A stretch of DNA of 22,015 nucleotides from Chitinophagaceae bacterium. Its GTDB lineage: Bacteria; Bacteroidota; Bacteroidia; Chitinophagales; Chitinophagaceae. Every line of letters begins with the position of its first letter. The stretch's first letter is position 1. Below, piece by piece: positions 8,634-16,324 of this stretch. The stretch covers positions 1-22,015 of the forward strand of contig CANIMM010000018.1 in NCBI GenBank assembly GCA_947468255.1. The letters are read 5' to 3'. A model generated the notes under the pieces. It was not told where the DNA came from and did no database searches. It saw nothing but the letters and a program-made list of their open reading frames with translations. A program made the translations under genes and the position numbers.

Positions 8634-8738
8634 ATGCTAGCGGAAGTCATTACTGGAAGACTTTTGTTTAATACCATATTGAAACTTCTTGATGAGGTGA
8701 TTTTTTTGAATCTGTTGAACTTTCGGAATCGAAAATGA
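8634..8738 (+). CDS. Possible small protein or gene remnant (34 residues)
   Basis: A 34-codon open frame begins MLAEVITGRLLF and ends NFRNRK. It is rich in leucine and isoleucine and could form one amphipathic or membrane helix. It has a good Shine-Dalgarno sequence. It is in the same frame as the 259-residue gene just upstream: after that gene's TAA (8604-8606) the frame stays open through to TGA at 8736-8738. It could therefore be a true small gene, the lost C-terminal end of the upstream protein, or chance in AT-rich DNA. I know of no homologue. Confidence 0.25.
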   Translation: MLAEVITGRLLFNTILKLLDEVIFLNLLNFRNRK

Positions 8739-8809
8739 TAAACAATTTTGGCTGTTGGTATGGATGTGGAATTTTTGAATTGACTAAAAAATAATAATTC
8801 AATTGTGTA

Positions 8810-9868
8810 ATGATAAAAGTGCTTGAATTAAATTTTGAAAGAGGTTGGAGGGGGGGAGAACGACAAATTATCTATACCCTGCACGGATTTAGAAATGCTG
8901 GCATTTCAAGTCATCTTATTTGTAGAAAGGGCTACCCCCTTGAAACGGCAGCATTAAATGCGGGGTTTACGGTAGATTCATTTAATTCAATTTTTGGAGT
9001 ATTTTTTTTTCTGATTACGAAGGGTAAAAATTTCAATTGTATTCACGCACAAACTTCTCATATACTTTCCTATTGTGTATTTACAAAGTTTTTTCATGGT
9101 GCCAAAGTGATTTATACCAGAAGGGTCAACTTTACACAAAAAGGCTATTTTACTAAATTGAAATACCTTTTTACTGATAAAATTGTCGCAATCAGCGAGG
9201 CAATACAAGAATCCTTAGCGGTCTTTTGTGGCAGAAATGATATTGAAGTCATATCTGATATCGTAGTAAAAAATGAACCTAATGAATCGTTGATTTCTAA
9301 CATCGTTTCAAAGTTAACCATCAACGATCGGCATATTATTGGTACCACCTCGGCGCTAACTCATGAAAAGGATCCTTTTACAATGATTGATGCCATTAAA
9401 AAATTATCGGAGACAAGAGATGATTTCGTTTTTCTTCATTTTGGCTCAGGTGATTTGCAAGCGTCCGTGGAAAAAAAAATAATGGAATATGAGCTAGATA
9501 AAGTTTATTTCTTAATGGGCTTTGAAAAAAATATGGAATCAGTATTTCCTGTTTTTGAAGTCTTTGTTGTTACTTCCATTCAAGAAGGACTTGGCAGTAG
9601 TGTTCTAGACGCTTTTATGAATCATATTCCTGTTGTTTCCACTAATGCCGGAGGTTTACAGAATTTGCTTTGTGATGATAGAGGAATTCTTGTTGAATTG
9701 GGAGATAGTAGCTCAATTGCTGGAGGGATAGATCAAATGCTTAATAATAAGCCTAAAACGGAATTGTATATTGAGAATGGTTTTAATTATGCGAATCGCT
9801 ATCACAGTATGCAGTACATTACCGATAAATATATAAATTTGTTAGAAAATTTATTTGCTGGCAATTAA
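8810..9868 (+). CDS. Glycosyltransferase family 4 protein (GT-B fold)
   Basis: This 352-residue enzyme has the two-Rossmann GT-B layout of retaining family 4 glycosyltransferases. The N-terminal acceptor domain carries the glycine-rich loop GWRGGERQ at 12-19. The linker at about 177-190 reads IGTTSALTHEKDP, where family members bind the donor diphosphate. The C-terminal donor domain holds the E-x7-E-like motif as E259-GLGSSVL-D267, with Asp in place of the second Glu, followed by PVVSTNAGG at 274-282. Donor and acceptor are unknown. Long homopolymers occur in the gene: G7 at 8850-8856 (codons 14-16), T9 at 9002-9010 and A9 at 9471-9479. The first could allow slippage near the start of the gene. 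Confidence 0.88.
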   Translation: MIKVLELNFERGWRGGERQIIYTLHGFRNAGISSHLICRKGYPLETAALNAGFTVDSFNSIFGVFFFLITKGKNFNCIHAQTSHILSYCVFTKFFHGAKVIYTRRVNFTQKGYFTKLKYLFTDKIVAISEAIQESLAVFCGRNDIEVISDIVVKNEPNESLISNIVSKLTINDRHIIGTTSALTHEKDPFTMIDAIKKLSETRDDFVFLHFGSGDLQASVEKKIMEYELDKVYFLMGFEKNMESVFPVFEVFVVTSIQEGLGSSVLDAFMNHIPVVSTNAGGLQNLLCDDRGILVELGDSSSIAGGIDQMLNNKPKTELYIENGFNYANRYHSMQYITDKYINLLENLFAGN

Positions 9869-9925
9869 TATGTTTTTTAATCGGGTTCATTTGTCAGTTA
9901 TTTCATTCAATACTTACTAACAATT

Positions 9926-10738
9926 ATGCTGGCATCTGTCGTGATTTCATATTATAAAAATATTGCCAATTTAGAGATTCTATTGTTAGCATTGAACAAT
10001 CAATCTTCAAAAAAAACTTTTGAAGTGATTGTTTCAGAAGATGACGACGCTGTAGAAACAACAAATTTTATTAGCGCACAGCAGTCTTTACTTTCATTCC
10101 CCTTGATTCATGTTTCTCAATCCGACGAGGGTTTTAGAAAGTGCAAAGCGCTGAATAGGGCAATTGCTGCCAGTTCAACTGATTTTATTATTTTTTTGGA
10201 TGGGGATTGCATTCCTCATCGGCATTTTGTTAAACAGTACTTATTAGCAAAGCAACCTGGGCGGGTTATATATGGAAGAAGGGTTATGCTGAGTGAAAAA
10301 ATTTCCAACTGCATATTTCATAATAAAAATATGAATAGTGTTGCTTTTTTCAATTTATTACTAAACGCTTGCAAACGAGTGGAAGAGGGTTTGTATTTGC
10401 CATTTATACCCCAGATTTTTAAGAGAAAAAAGGCCGGTAGGTTACTGGGGTGCAATATGGGTATTTTTAAGCAAGATTTATTATCCATCAATGGCTTTGA
10501 CGAAGATTATATTTTTGCAGGAGGTGGCGAAGATTCTGATATTGAATGGCGGCTCGAGTCATTGAAAAAATTATCCTTTTATTCTATGAAATTTAGTGCT
10601 ATCGTTTACCATCTTTATCATATCGATCGGTTTACACGAGCAATGGAATTAAAAAACAATGTGGTGCTGTCAAGCAAAATCAAGGAAAATCATTTCGTTT
10701 GTATCAATGGAATAAAAAAAATTGATAAAAACCTATGA
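9926..10738 (+). CDS. Glycosyltransferase family 2 protein with galactosyltransferase-like C-terminal loop
   Basis: This 270-residue GT-A enzyme has a family 2 N-terminal domain. It opens with MLASVVISYYKN, has VIVSEDDD at 35-41, and carries a classical metal-binding motif D92-G-D94 inside FLDGDCIPH. The later segment GCNMGIFKQDL and the acidic loop GGGEDSDIEWRL at 199-210 match the C-terminal region shared with beta-1,4-galactosyltransferase-like enzymes (the Glyco_transf_7C type). The residue pair E202-D203 is the likely catalytic base region. It uses a nucleotide sugar in the cytoplasm; which one is unknown. Its stop overlaps the start of the next gene by four bases (ATGA), so the two are probably co-translated. 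Confidence 0.88.
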   Translation: MLASVVISYYKNIANLEILLLALNNQSSKKTFEVIVSEDDDAVETTNFISAQQSLLSFPLIHVSQSDEGFRKCKALNRAIAASSTDFIIFLDGDCIPHRHFVKQYLLAKQPGRVIYGRRVMLSEKISNCIFHNKNMNSVAFFNLLLNACKRVEEGLYLPFIPQIFKRKKAGRLLGCNMGIFKQDLLSINGFDEDYIFAGGGEDSDIEWRLESLKKLSFYSMKFSAIVYHLYHIDRFTRAMELKNNVVLSSKIKENHFVCINGIKKIDKNL

Positions 10739-11718
10739 AAATTTTATACATCTGTAGCGCTCGCTTTGATTATTTGCAAGATCTAACCTATTCTGGATTG
10801 GTAAAAGTAATGGGGAAGGAGAATGTCATTGATTATCCATGGAATCCTAAATTTAATTTGCCTATTAAATCCTATCCTAAAAATTTAGGATTTTCATCTA
10901 TTTCTTTTCGCCTGCCACTCATGAATCATTTTGATGAAATTGATTTGGTTATACTTGCGTCTGCTAAAAAAGATGCACTTGAAAGTTATATTAAAATACT
11001 CCCCTCAATTAAAAATAAACCAATATTATTTATAGATGGGGGAGATTTTCCAGAAATTGGTGGAGATTTCTATCATACTGATTTAGGAAACCTTTACGAA
11101 CAAACCATTCAGTATAGACCTTTTGATATTATTCTTAAGCGAGAGTATATCTCTTCGCTTCATGGTGCTAATCCAACTATTTTTCCATTCCCTTTTTCTT
11201 TTCCCTATAATATTTTATTGCCACCTGTATTTGAAGATTTAAAAAAATATGAGGTGGCTTTTTGGGGGCAACAAAATCCACAGATCAGAACTGATGCACT
11301 GAAGCTTTTAGCTGGTAAATACGATTGCGATCAAAATGGAACTACCCTAGATCAAAATTTTAATACCTACAAAAGGAAAGGTTTGTTTTATTTGAAAGAA
11401 ATTGCAAGATGCAAAATTGTCTTGAATTTTAGAGGTCTTGGCTGGGATACGATGCGATATTGGGAAGTTCCAGCGATGGGTTCTTTTATGATTAGCCAGG
11501 AGCCTAAAATTTTGATTCCTAATAATTTCGAATCGGGAAAACACGTAGTCTGGTGTTCAGATTCTTTGGATGACCTAATTGATACAATTGATTATTACTT
11601 GGATCGCCCGACAGAACGAGAAAGGATTGCCAACAATGCTCGGGAACACTTAATTAAGTTCCATCTCAATACAGTAAGAGCCAAAACATTGCTAGAAATT
11701 GTTCAGTCTATTTTGTAG
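10735..11718 (+). CDS. CgeB-like GT-B glycosyltransferase
   Basis: This 327-residue protein looks like a GT-B glycosyltransferase of the CgeB / 'glycosyl transferases group 1' type found in glycan clusters. It opens with MKILYICSARFDY and has a central FIDGGDFPEIGG segment at 99-110. The donor half begins with YEVAFWGQQNP near 172-182. The late block GLGWDTMRYWEVPAMGSF at 234-251 is the conserved nucleotide-sugar-binding region of the group. The tail holds a helix-rich YYLDRPTERERIANNARE stretch, as often seen in this group. No signal peptide or membrane segment is visible. It overlaps the preceding GT2 gene by four bases. Its stop lies only 13 bases from the stop of the convergent DUF4422 gene. 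Confidence 0.78.
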   Translation: MKILYICSARFDYLQDLTYSGLVKVMGKENVIDYPWNPKFNLPIKSYPKNLGFSSISFRLPLMNHFDEIDLVILASAKKDALESYIKILPSIKNKPILFIDGGDFPEIGGDFYHTDLGNLYEQTIQYRPFDIILKREYISSLHGANPTIFPFPFSFPYNILLPPVFEDLKKYEVAFWGQQNPQIRTDALKLLAGKYDCDQNGTTLDQNFNTYKRKGLFYLKEIARCKIVLNFRGLGWDTMRYWEVPAMGSFMISQEPKILIPNNFESGKHVVWCSDSLDDLIDTIDYYLDRPTERERIANNAREHLIKFHLNTVRAKTLLEIVQSIL

Positions 11719-11731
11719 CATGAACCGATTT

Positions 11732-12535
11732 TTATGAAATCCGGGTGATCGGTAAATAATGGACTTCGAGTTCCTTGTTTTTTTTGTGGTATCGCAAATA
11801 CGTGTTTAATAGTCTTTCTGATAGGTTTCCGAAAATTCTGATTTGTAGTGCATTTTCAGTTATTACCAGCTCTTTTTTAACCGCTAGTAAAATGTCGAAA
11901 AGAAAGGTAAGGTATCCATCCCAAAAACTCCAGCTTGCAATCAGCATATTGTACCACGAACAGGTAAGTCCTTCTCCCATTGCATTAAAACTACTACTAT
12001 ACTGGGGGTATAATTTTTCAATAGCTACTTCTGTTAAATTCCATGAAATGGCGTCATGGTCTCTAAAATATTGTTTTTTTACACTCCATTTTTTTAGTTT
12101 GATGAAACGGTATGGAATAGGACTGATTACCTTTCCGGCTAATAAATTGGTTTCGATTTCAGTATATAATTTATCGGTAAATATTTTTTTAAATGCTACT
12201 TCTCTATCCGTAAAATGGTATTCTTTTTTTATTTTGGACCAGTGCAGGTGATTGCAAAAGTATCTCCTGTAATGGCATAGCCCCCAATAGGGCAATTGGT
12301 TGGCGTCATAATTTTTCCAGATATAATAGGCTACGGTCAGCTCAGAAAAATTTTTATTCCAGGAAGAAATATTGTCACCCGTATCGTCTCCTTCAATGCC
12401 TAGGTCAAAATTGGCAATTGCTTTTCCAGCATGGATGGGATGCACATAAGATACTGGAGGAATAGGAAAATCTTTGTAAAAAAATGCAGAAAATAATGTG
12501 AAAATATCTTTTTCATTTTTTTGAAATTTTTCCAT
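11732..12535 (-). CDS. DUF4422 family glycosyltransferase
   Basis: This 267-residue protein belongs to DUF4422, a family found in capsule and exopolysaccharide clusters and generally taken to be glycosyltransferases. The two family hallmarks are present: GDDTGDNIS at 49-57 and YWGLCHYRRYF at 83-93. The first 20 residues appear to be a slightly long N terminus. It faces the island genes tail to tail and is read in the same direction as the yifB gene upstream, 95 bases away. Transcription with yifB is possible, although a promoter in that AT-rich gap is as likely. The sugar it transfers is unknown. Confidence 0.85.
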   Translation of the reverse strand: MEKFQKNEKDIFTLFSAFFYKDFPIPPVSYVHPIHAGKAIANFDLGIEGDDTGDNISSWNKNFSELTVAYYIWKNYDANQLPYWGLCHYRRYFCNHLHWSKIKKEYHFTDREVAFKKIFTDKLYTEIETNLLAGKVISPIPYRFIKLKKWSVKKQYFRDHDAISWNLTEVAIEKLYPQYSSSFNAMGEGLTCSWYNMLIASWSFWDGYLTFLFDILLAVKKELVITENALQIRIFGNLSERLLNTYLRYHKKNKELEVHYLPITRIS

Positions 12536-12630
12536 TAGAAGTATTTTTCTGTCTATTTTTTTGGATTGAATGCTAAAGTTATTTTATTTATTGCTATTGG
12601 AGTTACAATTTTTATTTATGGATGTACATC

Positions 12631-14178
12631 TTACCCTCCCCATCCTTCCCTGTCCAAGCTTCTATATTGGATGGCTTCTGCGAGGTGCTCTGGCTTGATA
12701 TCGGCACTGGCTACTAGGTCAGCAATGGTACGACTTACTTTTAATATTCTATCATAAGCACGGGCAGAAAGATTTAGTTTTTCCATTGCAATTTTTATGA
12801 GATTTTGGCTAGCGGTGTTAATAATGCAAATTTCCTTCAGCATTTTACTGCTCATTTGCGCATTGGCATACACCCCTTCATTGTCTTGATACCTGTTGGC
12901 TTGTATATCCCTTGCCCGTATAACTCTTTCGCGTATTCGATCACTTTTTTCAAATGCTTTTTCAGATGATAATTCACTAAATGCTACTGGAGTTACTTCA
13001 ACATGTAGATCAATCCTGTCTAATAGCGGTCCCGAAATTTTGTTTAAATATTTTTGTACGGCACCCGGTGGGCAAGTACACTGCTTATCGGGGTGGTTGA
13101 AATAGCCGCAGGGACAGGGGTTCATGGAAGCGATGAGCATAAAACTAGCCGGAAATTCTAAAGCAATTTTTGCCCTTGAAATGGTAACTTTTCTTTCTTC
13201 CATTGGCTGTCGCATTACCTCTAATACCGTTCGCTTAAATTCGGGTAATTCATCTAGGAATAACACTCCATTGTGCGCCAACGAAATTTCTCCCGGTTGT
13301 GGATTACCTCCGCCTCCAACAAGGGCAACATCTGAAATGGTATGGTGGGGGCTTCGGTAAGGCCTTTTGGAAATGAGGGTGGCATTTTCCGGGAGCTTGC
13401 CCGCCACACTATGAATTTTAGTGGTTTCTAATGCTTCCTGTAGCGAAAGAGGTGGGAGAATGGTGGGTAAACGCTTCGCCAACATGGTTTTACCAGCACC
13501 TGGGGGCCCTATTAAAATTGCGTTGTGACCACCTGCTGCAGCAATTTCTAGCGCCCTTTTTATATTTTCCTGTCCCTTTACGTCGCAAAAATCAATCTCA
13601 AAATCGCTTTGGGCATAGGCAAATTCTTCACGGGTATTTACCACAATGGGTTCAAGGGTGCTCTCATCCTTAAAGAAATCGATTACCTCTTTTAAGTGAC
13701 TAACACCATATACGGCTAGGTTGTTTACCATGGCCGCTTCCCTGGCATTTTGCTTTGGAACGATCAGGCCTTTGAAATTCTCTTTTCTTGCTTGTATGGC
13801 GATGGGTAATGCGCCTTTGATAGATCTTACATTGCCATCCAAACTGAGTTCACCCATAATGACATAGTCGGTGAGCTTCTCTGCATTGACGAGTTGTTTG
13901 CTAGCGCCTAGCGTGGCCATAGCTATAGGAAGGTCAAAAGCCGTTCCACTTTTTCGTATATCAGCGGGGGCTAGGTTCACAATCAGTCGGGTGCGGGGCA
14001 TGAAAAAATTATTGTCTTTGATAGCGCTTTCTACCCGTAATAAACTTTCTTTTACCGCCCCATCGGGCAGCCCTACAATGATTGCGTCTGATTTTCCTTG
14101 ATTATTTACGTTTACTTCTACTGCAATTGTAATTGCTTCTACACCATATACGGCACTGCCGAAAGTTTTTACCAACAT
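12631..14178 (-). CDS. yifB: YifB/ComM family Mg-chelatase-like AAA+ ATPase
   Basis: This 515-residue protein matches the YifB/ComM family. ComM of Vibrio and Haemophilus is a hexameric branch-migration helicase that aids integration of DNA during natural transformation. The ATG at 14178 gives the standard N terminus (MLVKTFGSAVYGVEA); the 17 extra residues from 14229 look spurious. An N-terminal Lon-protease-like fold (about 1-170, containing GLPDGAVKES) is followed by the AAA+ core. Walker A is GPPGAGKT at 224-231, Walker B is VLFLDE at 305-310, and a cysteine cluster (C355, C357, C367, C369) precedes the arginine-finger segment LLDRIDLHVEV near 385. A C-terminal Mg-chelatase helical domain closes the protein. 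The length is typical. A role in DNA uptake here is inferred from the family only. Confidence 0.93.
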   Translation of the reverse strand: MLVKTFGSAVYGVEAITIAVEVNVNNQGKSDAIIVGLPDGAVKESLLRVESAIKDNNFFMPRTRLIVNLAPADIRKSGTAFDLPIAMATLGASKQLVNAEKLTDYVIMGELSLDGNVRSIKGALPIAIQARKENFKGLIVPKQNAREAAMVNNLAVYGVSHLKEVIDFFKDESTLEPIVVNTREEFAYAQSDFEIDFCDVKGQENIKRALEIAAAGGHNAILIGPPGAGKTMLAKRLPTILPPLSLQEALETTKIHSVAGKLPENATLISKRPYRSPHHTISDVALVGGGGNPQPGEISLAHNGVLFLDELPEFKRTVLEVMRQPMEERKVTISRAKIALEFPASFMLIASMNPCPCGYFNHPDKQCTCPPGAVQKYLNKISGPLLDRIDLHVEVTPVAFSELSSEKAFEKSDRIRERVIRARDIQANRYQDNEGVYANAQMSSKMLKEICIINTASQNLIKIAMEKLNLSARAYDRILKVSRTIADLVASADIKPEHLAEAIQYRSLDREGWGG

Positions 14179-14245
14179 AGATGAAATAATAAAATGATTA
14201 AAACAACTGATCGAAAGATAAGCAATCAATTTTTTAAAAATTCAC

Positions 14246-16048
14246 TTATTTTATTTCTTGCATTTCTACTAATTTTTTGTAAAAACCGTTTTGAGCGATC
14301 AAGGAATCATGGGTACCTCTTTCTATAATGGCTCCCTTTTGCAACACAATGATTTCGTCTGCATTACTGATGGTGCTGAGCCGGTGGGCAATCACCAAGG
14401 AGGTGCGGTCTTGCATGAGATTAACAATGGCATCCTGCACTAGGCGTTCACTTTCAGTGTCCAAAGAGGAGGTAGCTTCGTCTAATATCAGGATAGGGGG
14501 GTTTTGTAATACGGCTCTTGCAATTGTTATCCGTTGGCGCTCACCACCGCTTAGTTTCATTCCCCGGTCGCCTATATTGGTGTCGTATTTTTCTTCTTTG
14601 TGTAGAATAAATTGGTGTGCATTGGCAATGGTAGCGGCTTCCAATATTTCTTCCGCCGATGCATTGATGTTGCCCAAAGCAATATTGTTGGCGATGGTGT
14701 CATTAAATAAAATGGATTCTTGTGTTACAATGCTCATTTGTTTGCGCAGCGATTGAATCGTGAAGTCTTTGATATTTACTCCATCAATTAAGATCGCCCC
14801 TTCACTAACATCATGGAATCGGGGAATAAGGTCTGCTAAGGTTGATTTTCCAGCTCCTGAAGATCCCACCAAAGCCACTGTTTTCCCCTTTTCTATTACA
14901 AAACTGATATTCTGTAGAATCGGTTTGTCGTCGTAACTAAAACTAACATTTTTAAATTCGATGGATTGATTGAATCCATTCAAAACGGTAGCATTGTCTC
15001 TTTCTTCTACCTGTAAGGGCGCATGTAAAATTTCTTCAATTCTTTCGACTGCTCCCATTCCTTTTTGAATACTGGAAATGGTAGTGGATAAATTTTTGGC
15101 GGGATTAATGATCATGGCGAACAGTAAAATAAATGCCATTAAATCACCACCGGTAAGTTGGGCATTTTCGCTAAATACAAATCGACCTCCAATATATAAA
15201 ATGGCACAAAGCACCGTTACTCCCAGCACCTCGGTTATAGGGCTGGCCAAATCACGACGGAGGGTCATTTTATTGAGCATAAAAAAAAGTTTGTCATTGC
15301 CACCGCTGAATTTATTGAGCATTCGTTCTTCGGCTGTGAACGCCTTGATCACTTTTATACTACTGAGTGTTTCTTCTACATGGGAAAGGTTTTCTCCATA
15401 AGCTTCAGAGTAAGCGTTAGATTGTTTTTTTAATCGCTTGCTTATTTTTCCAATAAATATAGCCGTTAAGGGTAAAAAAATAAGGAGAAATAAGGAAAGA
15501 TGAGGACTTAATACAATCATCGAGATTAAAAAGGAAAGAATAATCAAGGGATCTTTTACCAAACCTTCTAATGCAGTGAATATGGATCCCTGAACTTCGC
15601 CAATGTCTGCAGTCATACGACTCATTAGGTCTCCTTTTTTCTGCTCTGTAAAAAACCCGACTGGTAATTGTAAAATTTTGGTGTATAAACGTAATCTGAA
15701 GTCAGCTAGGATTTTACTACGCAGTGGCGTTGAGATATATAGGGATAAGTATACAAATACATTTTTGAGTAAGATTGAAGCAATCATAAGTGCGCAAATG
15801 ATCCCAAGAGCGTAGAGCGATCCATGGTTGCTTATCAATAGTTGAAAGAAGTCATTGAACCTTCCCAATGATTTTGCCTGCACTCCGGGCAAGGCGCTAT
15901 CTGCCTTAAAAATGATGTTCATAAAGGGGGCCAGCGCATTGATGGATAGTAGCGAGAATAACGTGGCCAGAATGGTAAAAAAAAGGTACAGCGACAGTTT
16001 TTTTCTAGGTATATGTATGTATTTAAATATTCTTAAAAAACTCATCAT
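14246..16048 (-). CDS. ABC exporter, fused permease-ATPase (MsbA type)
   Basis: This 600-residue half-transporter joins a six-helix exporter membrane domain (about 1-330) to an ABC ATPase. Walker A is GSSGAGKST at 395-403, the Q-loop glutamine is Q443, the signature is LSGGERQ at 499-505, Walker B is ILILDE at 519-524, and the switch histidine is H555. The general look is that of MsbA-like lipid A or lipid exporters, and of the two exporters in the window this is the better MsbA candidate. The substrate remains unproven. Either of the two adjacent ATG codons could be the start. It lies 67 bases upstream of yifB on the same strand, so the two may share a transcript. A TAnnTTTG promoter element lies just upstream. 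Confidence 0.92.
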   Translation of the reverse strand: MMSFLRIFKYIHIPRKKLSLYLFFTILATLFSLLSINALAPFMNIIFKADSALPGVQAKSLGRFNDFFQLLISNHGSLYALGIICALMIASILLKNVFVYLSLYISTPLRSKILADFRLRLYTKILQLPVGFFTEQKKGDLMSRMTADIGEVQGSIFTALEGLVKDPLIILSFLISMIVLSPHLSLFLLIFLPLTAIFIGKISKRLKKQSNAYSEAYGENLSHVEETLSSIKVIKAFTAEERMLNKFSGGNDKLFFMLNKMTLRRDLASPITEVLGVTVLCAILYIGGRFVFSENAQLTGGDLMAFILLFAMIINPAKNLSTTISSIQKGMGAVERIEEILHAPLQVEERDNATVLNGFNQSIEFKNVSFSYDDKPILQNISFVIEKGKTVALVGSSGAGKSTLADLIPRFHDVSEGAILIDGVNIKDFTIQSLRKQMSIVTQESILFNDTIANNIALGNINASAEEILEAATIANAHQFILHKEEKYDTNIGDRGMKLSGGERQRITIARAVLQNPPILILDEATSSLDTESERLVQDAIVNLMQDRTSLVIAHRLSTISNADEIIVLQKGAIIERGTHDSLIAQNGFYKKLVEMQEIK

Positions 16049-16085
16049 GAATTCCAGCTTTCTTTGTTTGGTTAAAAGGTTGTTG

Positions 16086-16093
16086 CAAATTTA
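16086..16093 (-). promoter_or_regulatory. Candidate Bacteroidota -7 element for the MsbA-like exporter
   Basis: The minus strand reads TAAATTTG here, a full match to the Bacteroidota -7 consensus TAnnTTTG. It lies 37 bases before the ATG at 16048, which would leave a leader of roughly 30 bases. A good -33 TTG is not seen at the usual 17-23 base spacing; the nearest is too close. The rest of this 276-base gap (16049-16324) shows nothing else I can name. Confidence 0.4.
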
Positions 16094-16324
16094 CATTGAT
16101 TGGGCAATAAGCGGGCACATATTTAACGTAACCTTTTATTACATTGAATCTCCTGTTTTTAATGTGGGCAGCATTTTGGTTTGCACTAATAGCCTCTAAA
16201 GCGCTTAGTTAGTTGTGGGAGCTTTGAAATGCACCCCTGGTTTCGGTTATTTAATTGGCTGAATCTATTGATTATTGATCGTTCGGCTATAGAAGGGGGA
16301 GCTGGAAAATGGCTGAAAATTAAA

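Noticed and set aside
12566..12757. Plus-strand frame whose first 20 residues look like a lipoprotein signal (ending IYGC).
   Set aside because: It needs a TTG start, lies mostly antisense to the 3' end of yifB, and has no sensible sequence after the signal-like part.
4716..16048. The two ABC exporters as one duplicated pair flanking a mobile island.
   Set aside because: Their sequences differ widely outside the ATPase motifs, and no repeats, integrase or transposase mark island ends.
15855..16199. A 114-codon plus-strand frame running from the ABC exporter gene into the gap.
   Set aside because: Most of it is antisense to a clear ABC exporter, and the part in the gap has no recognisable protein features.
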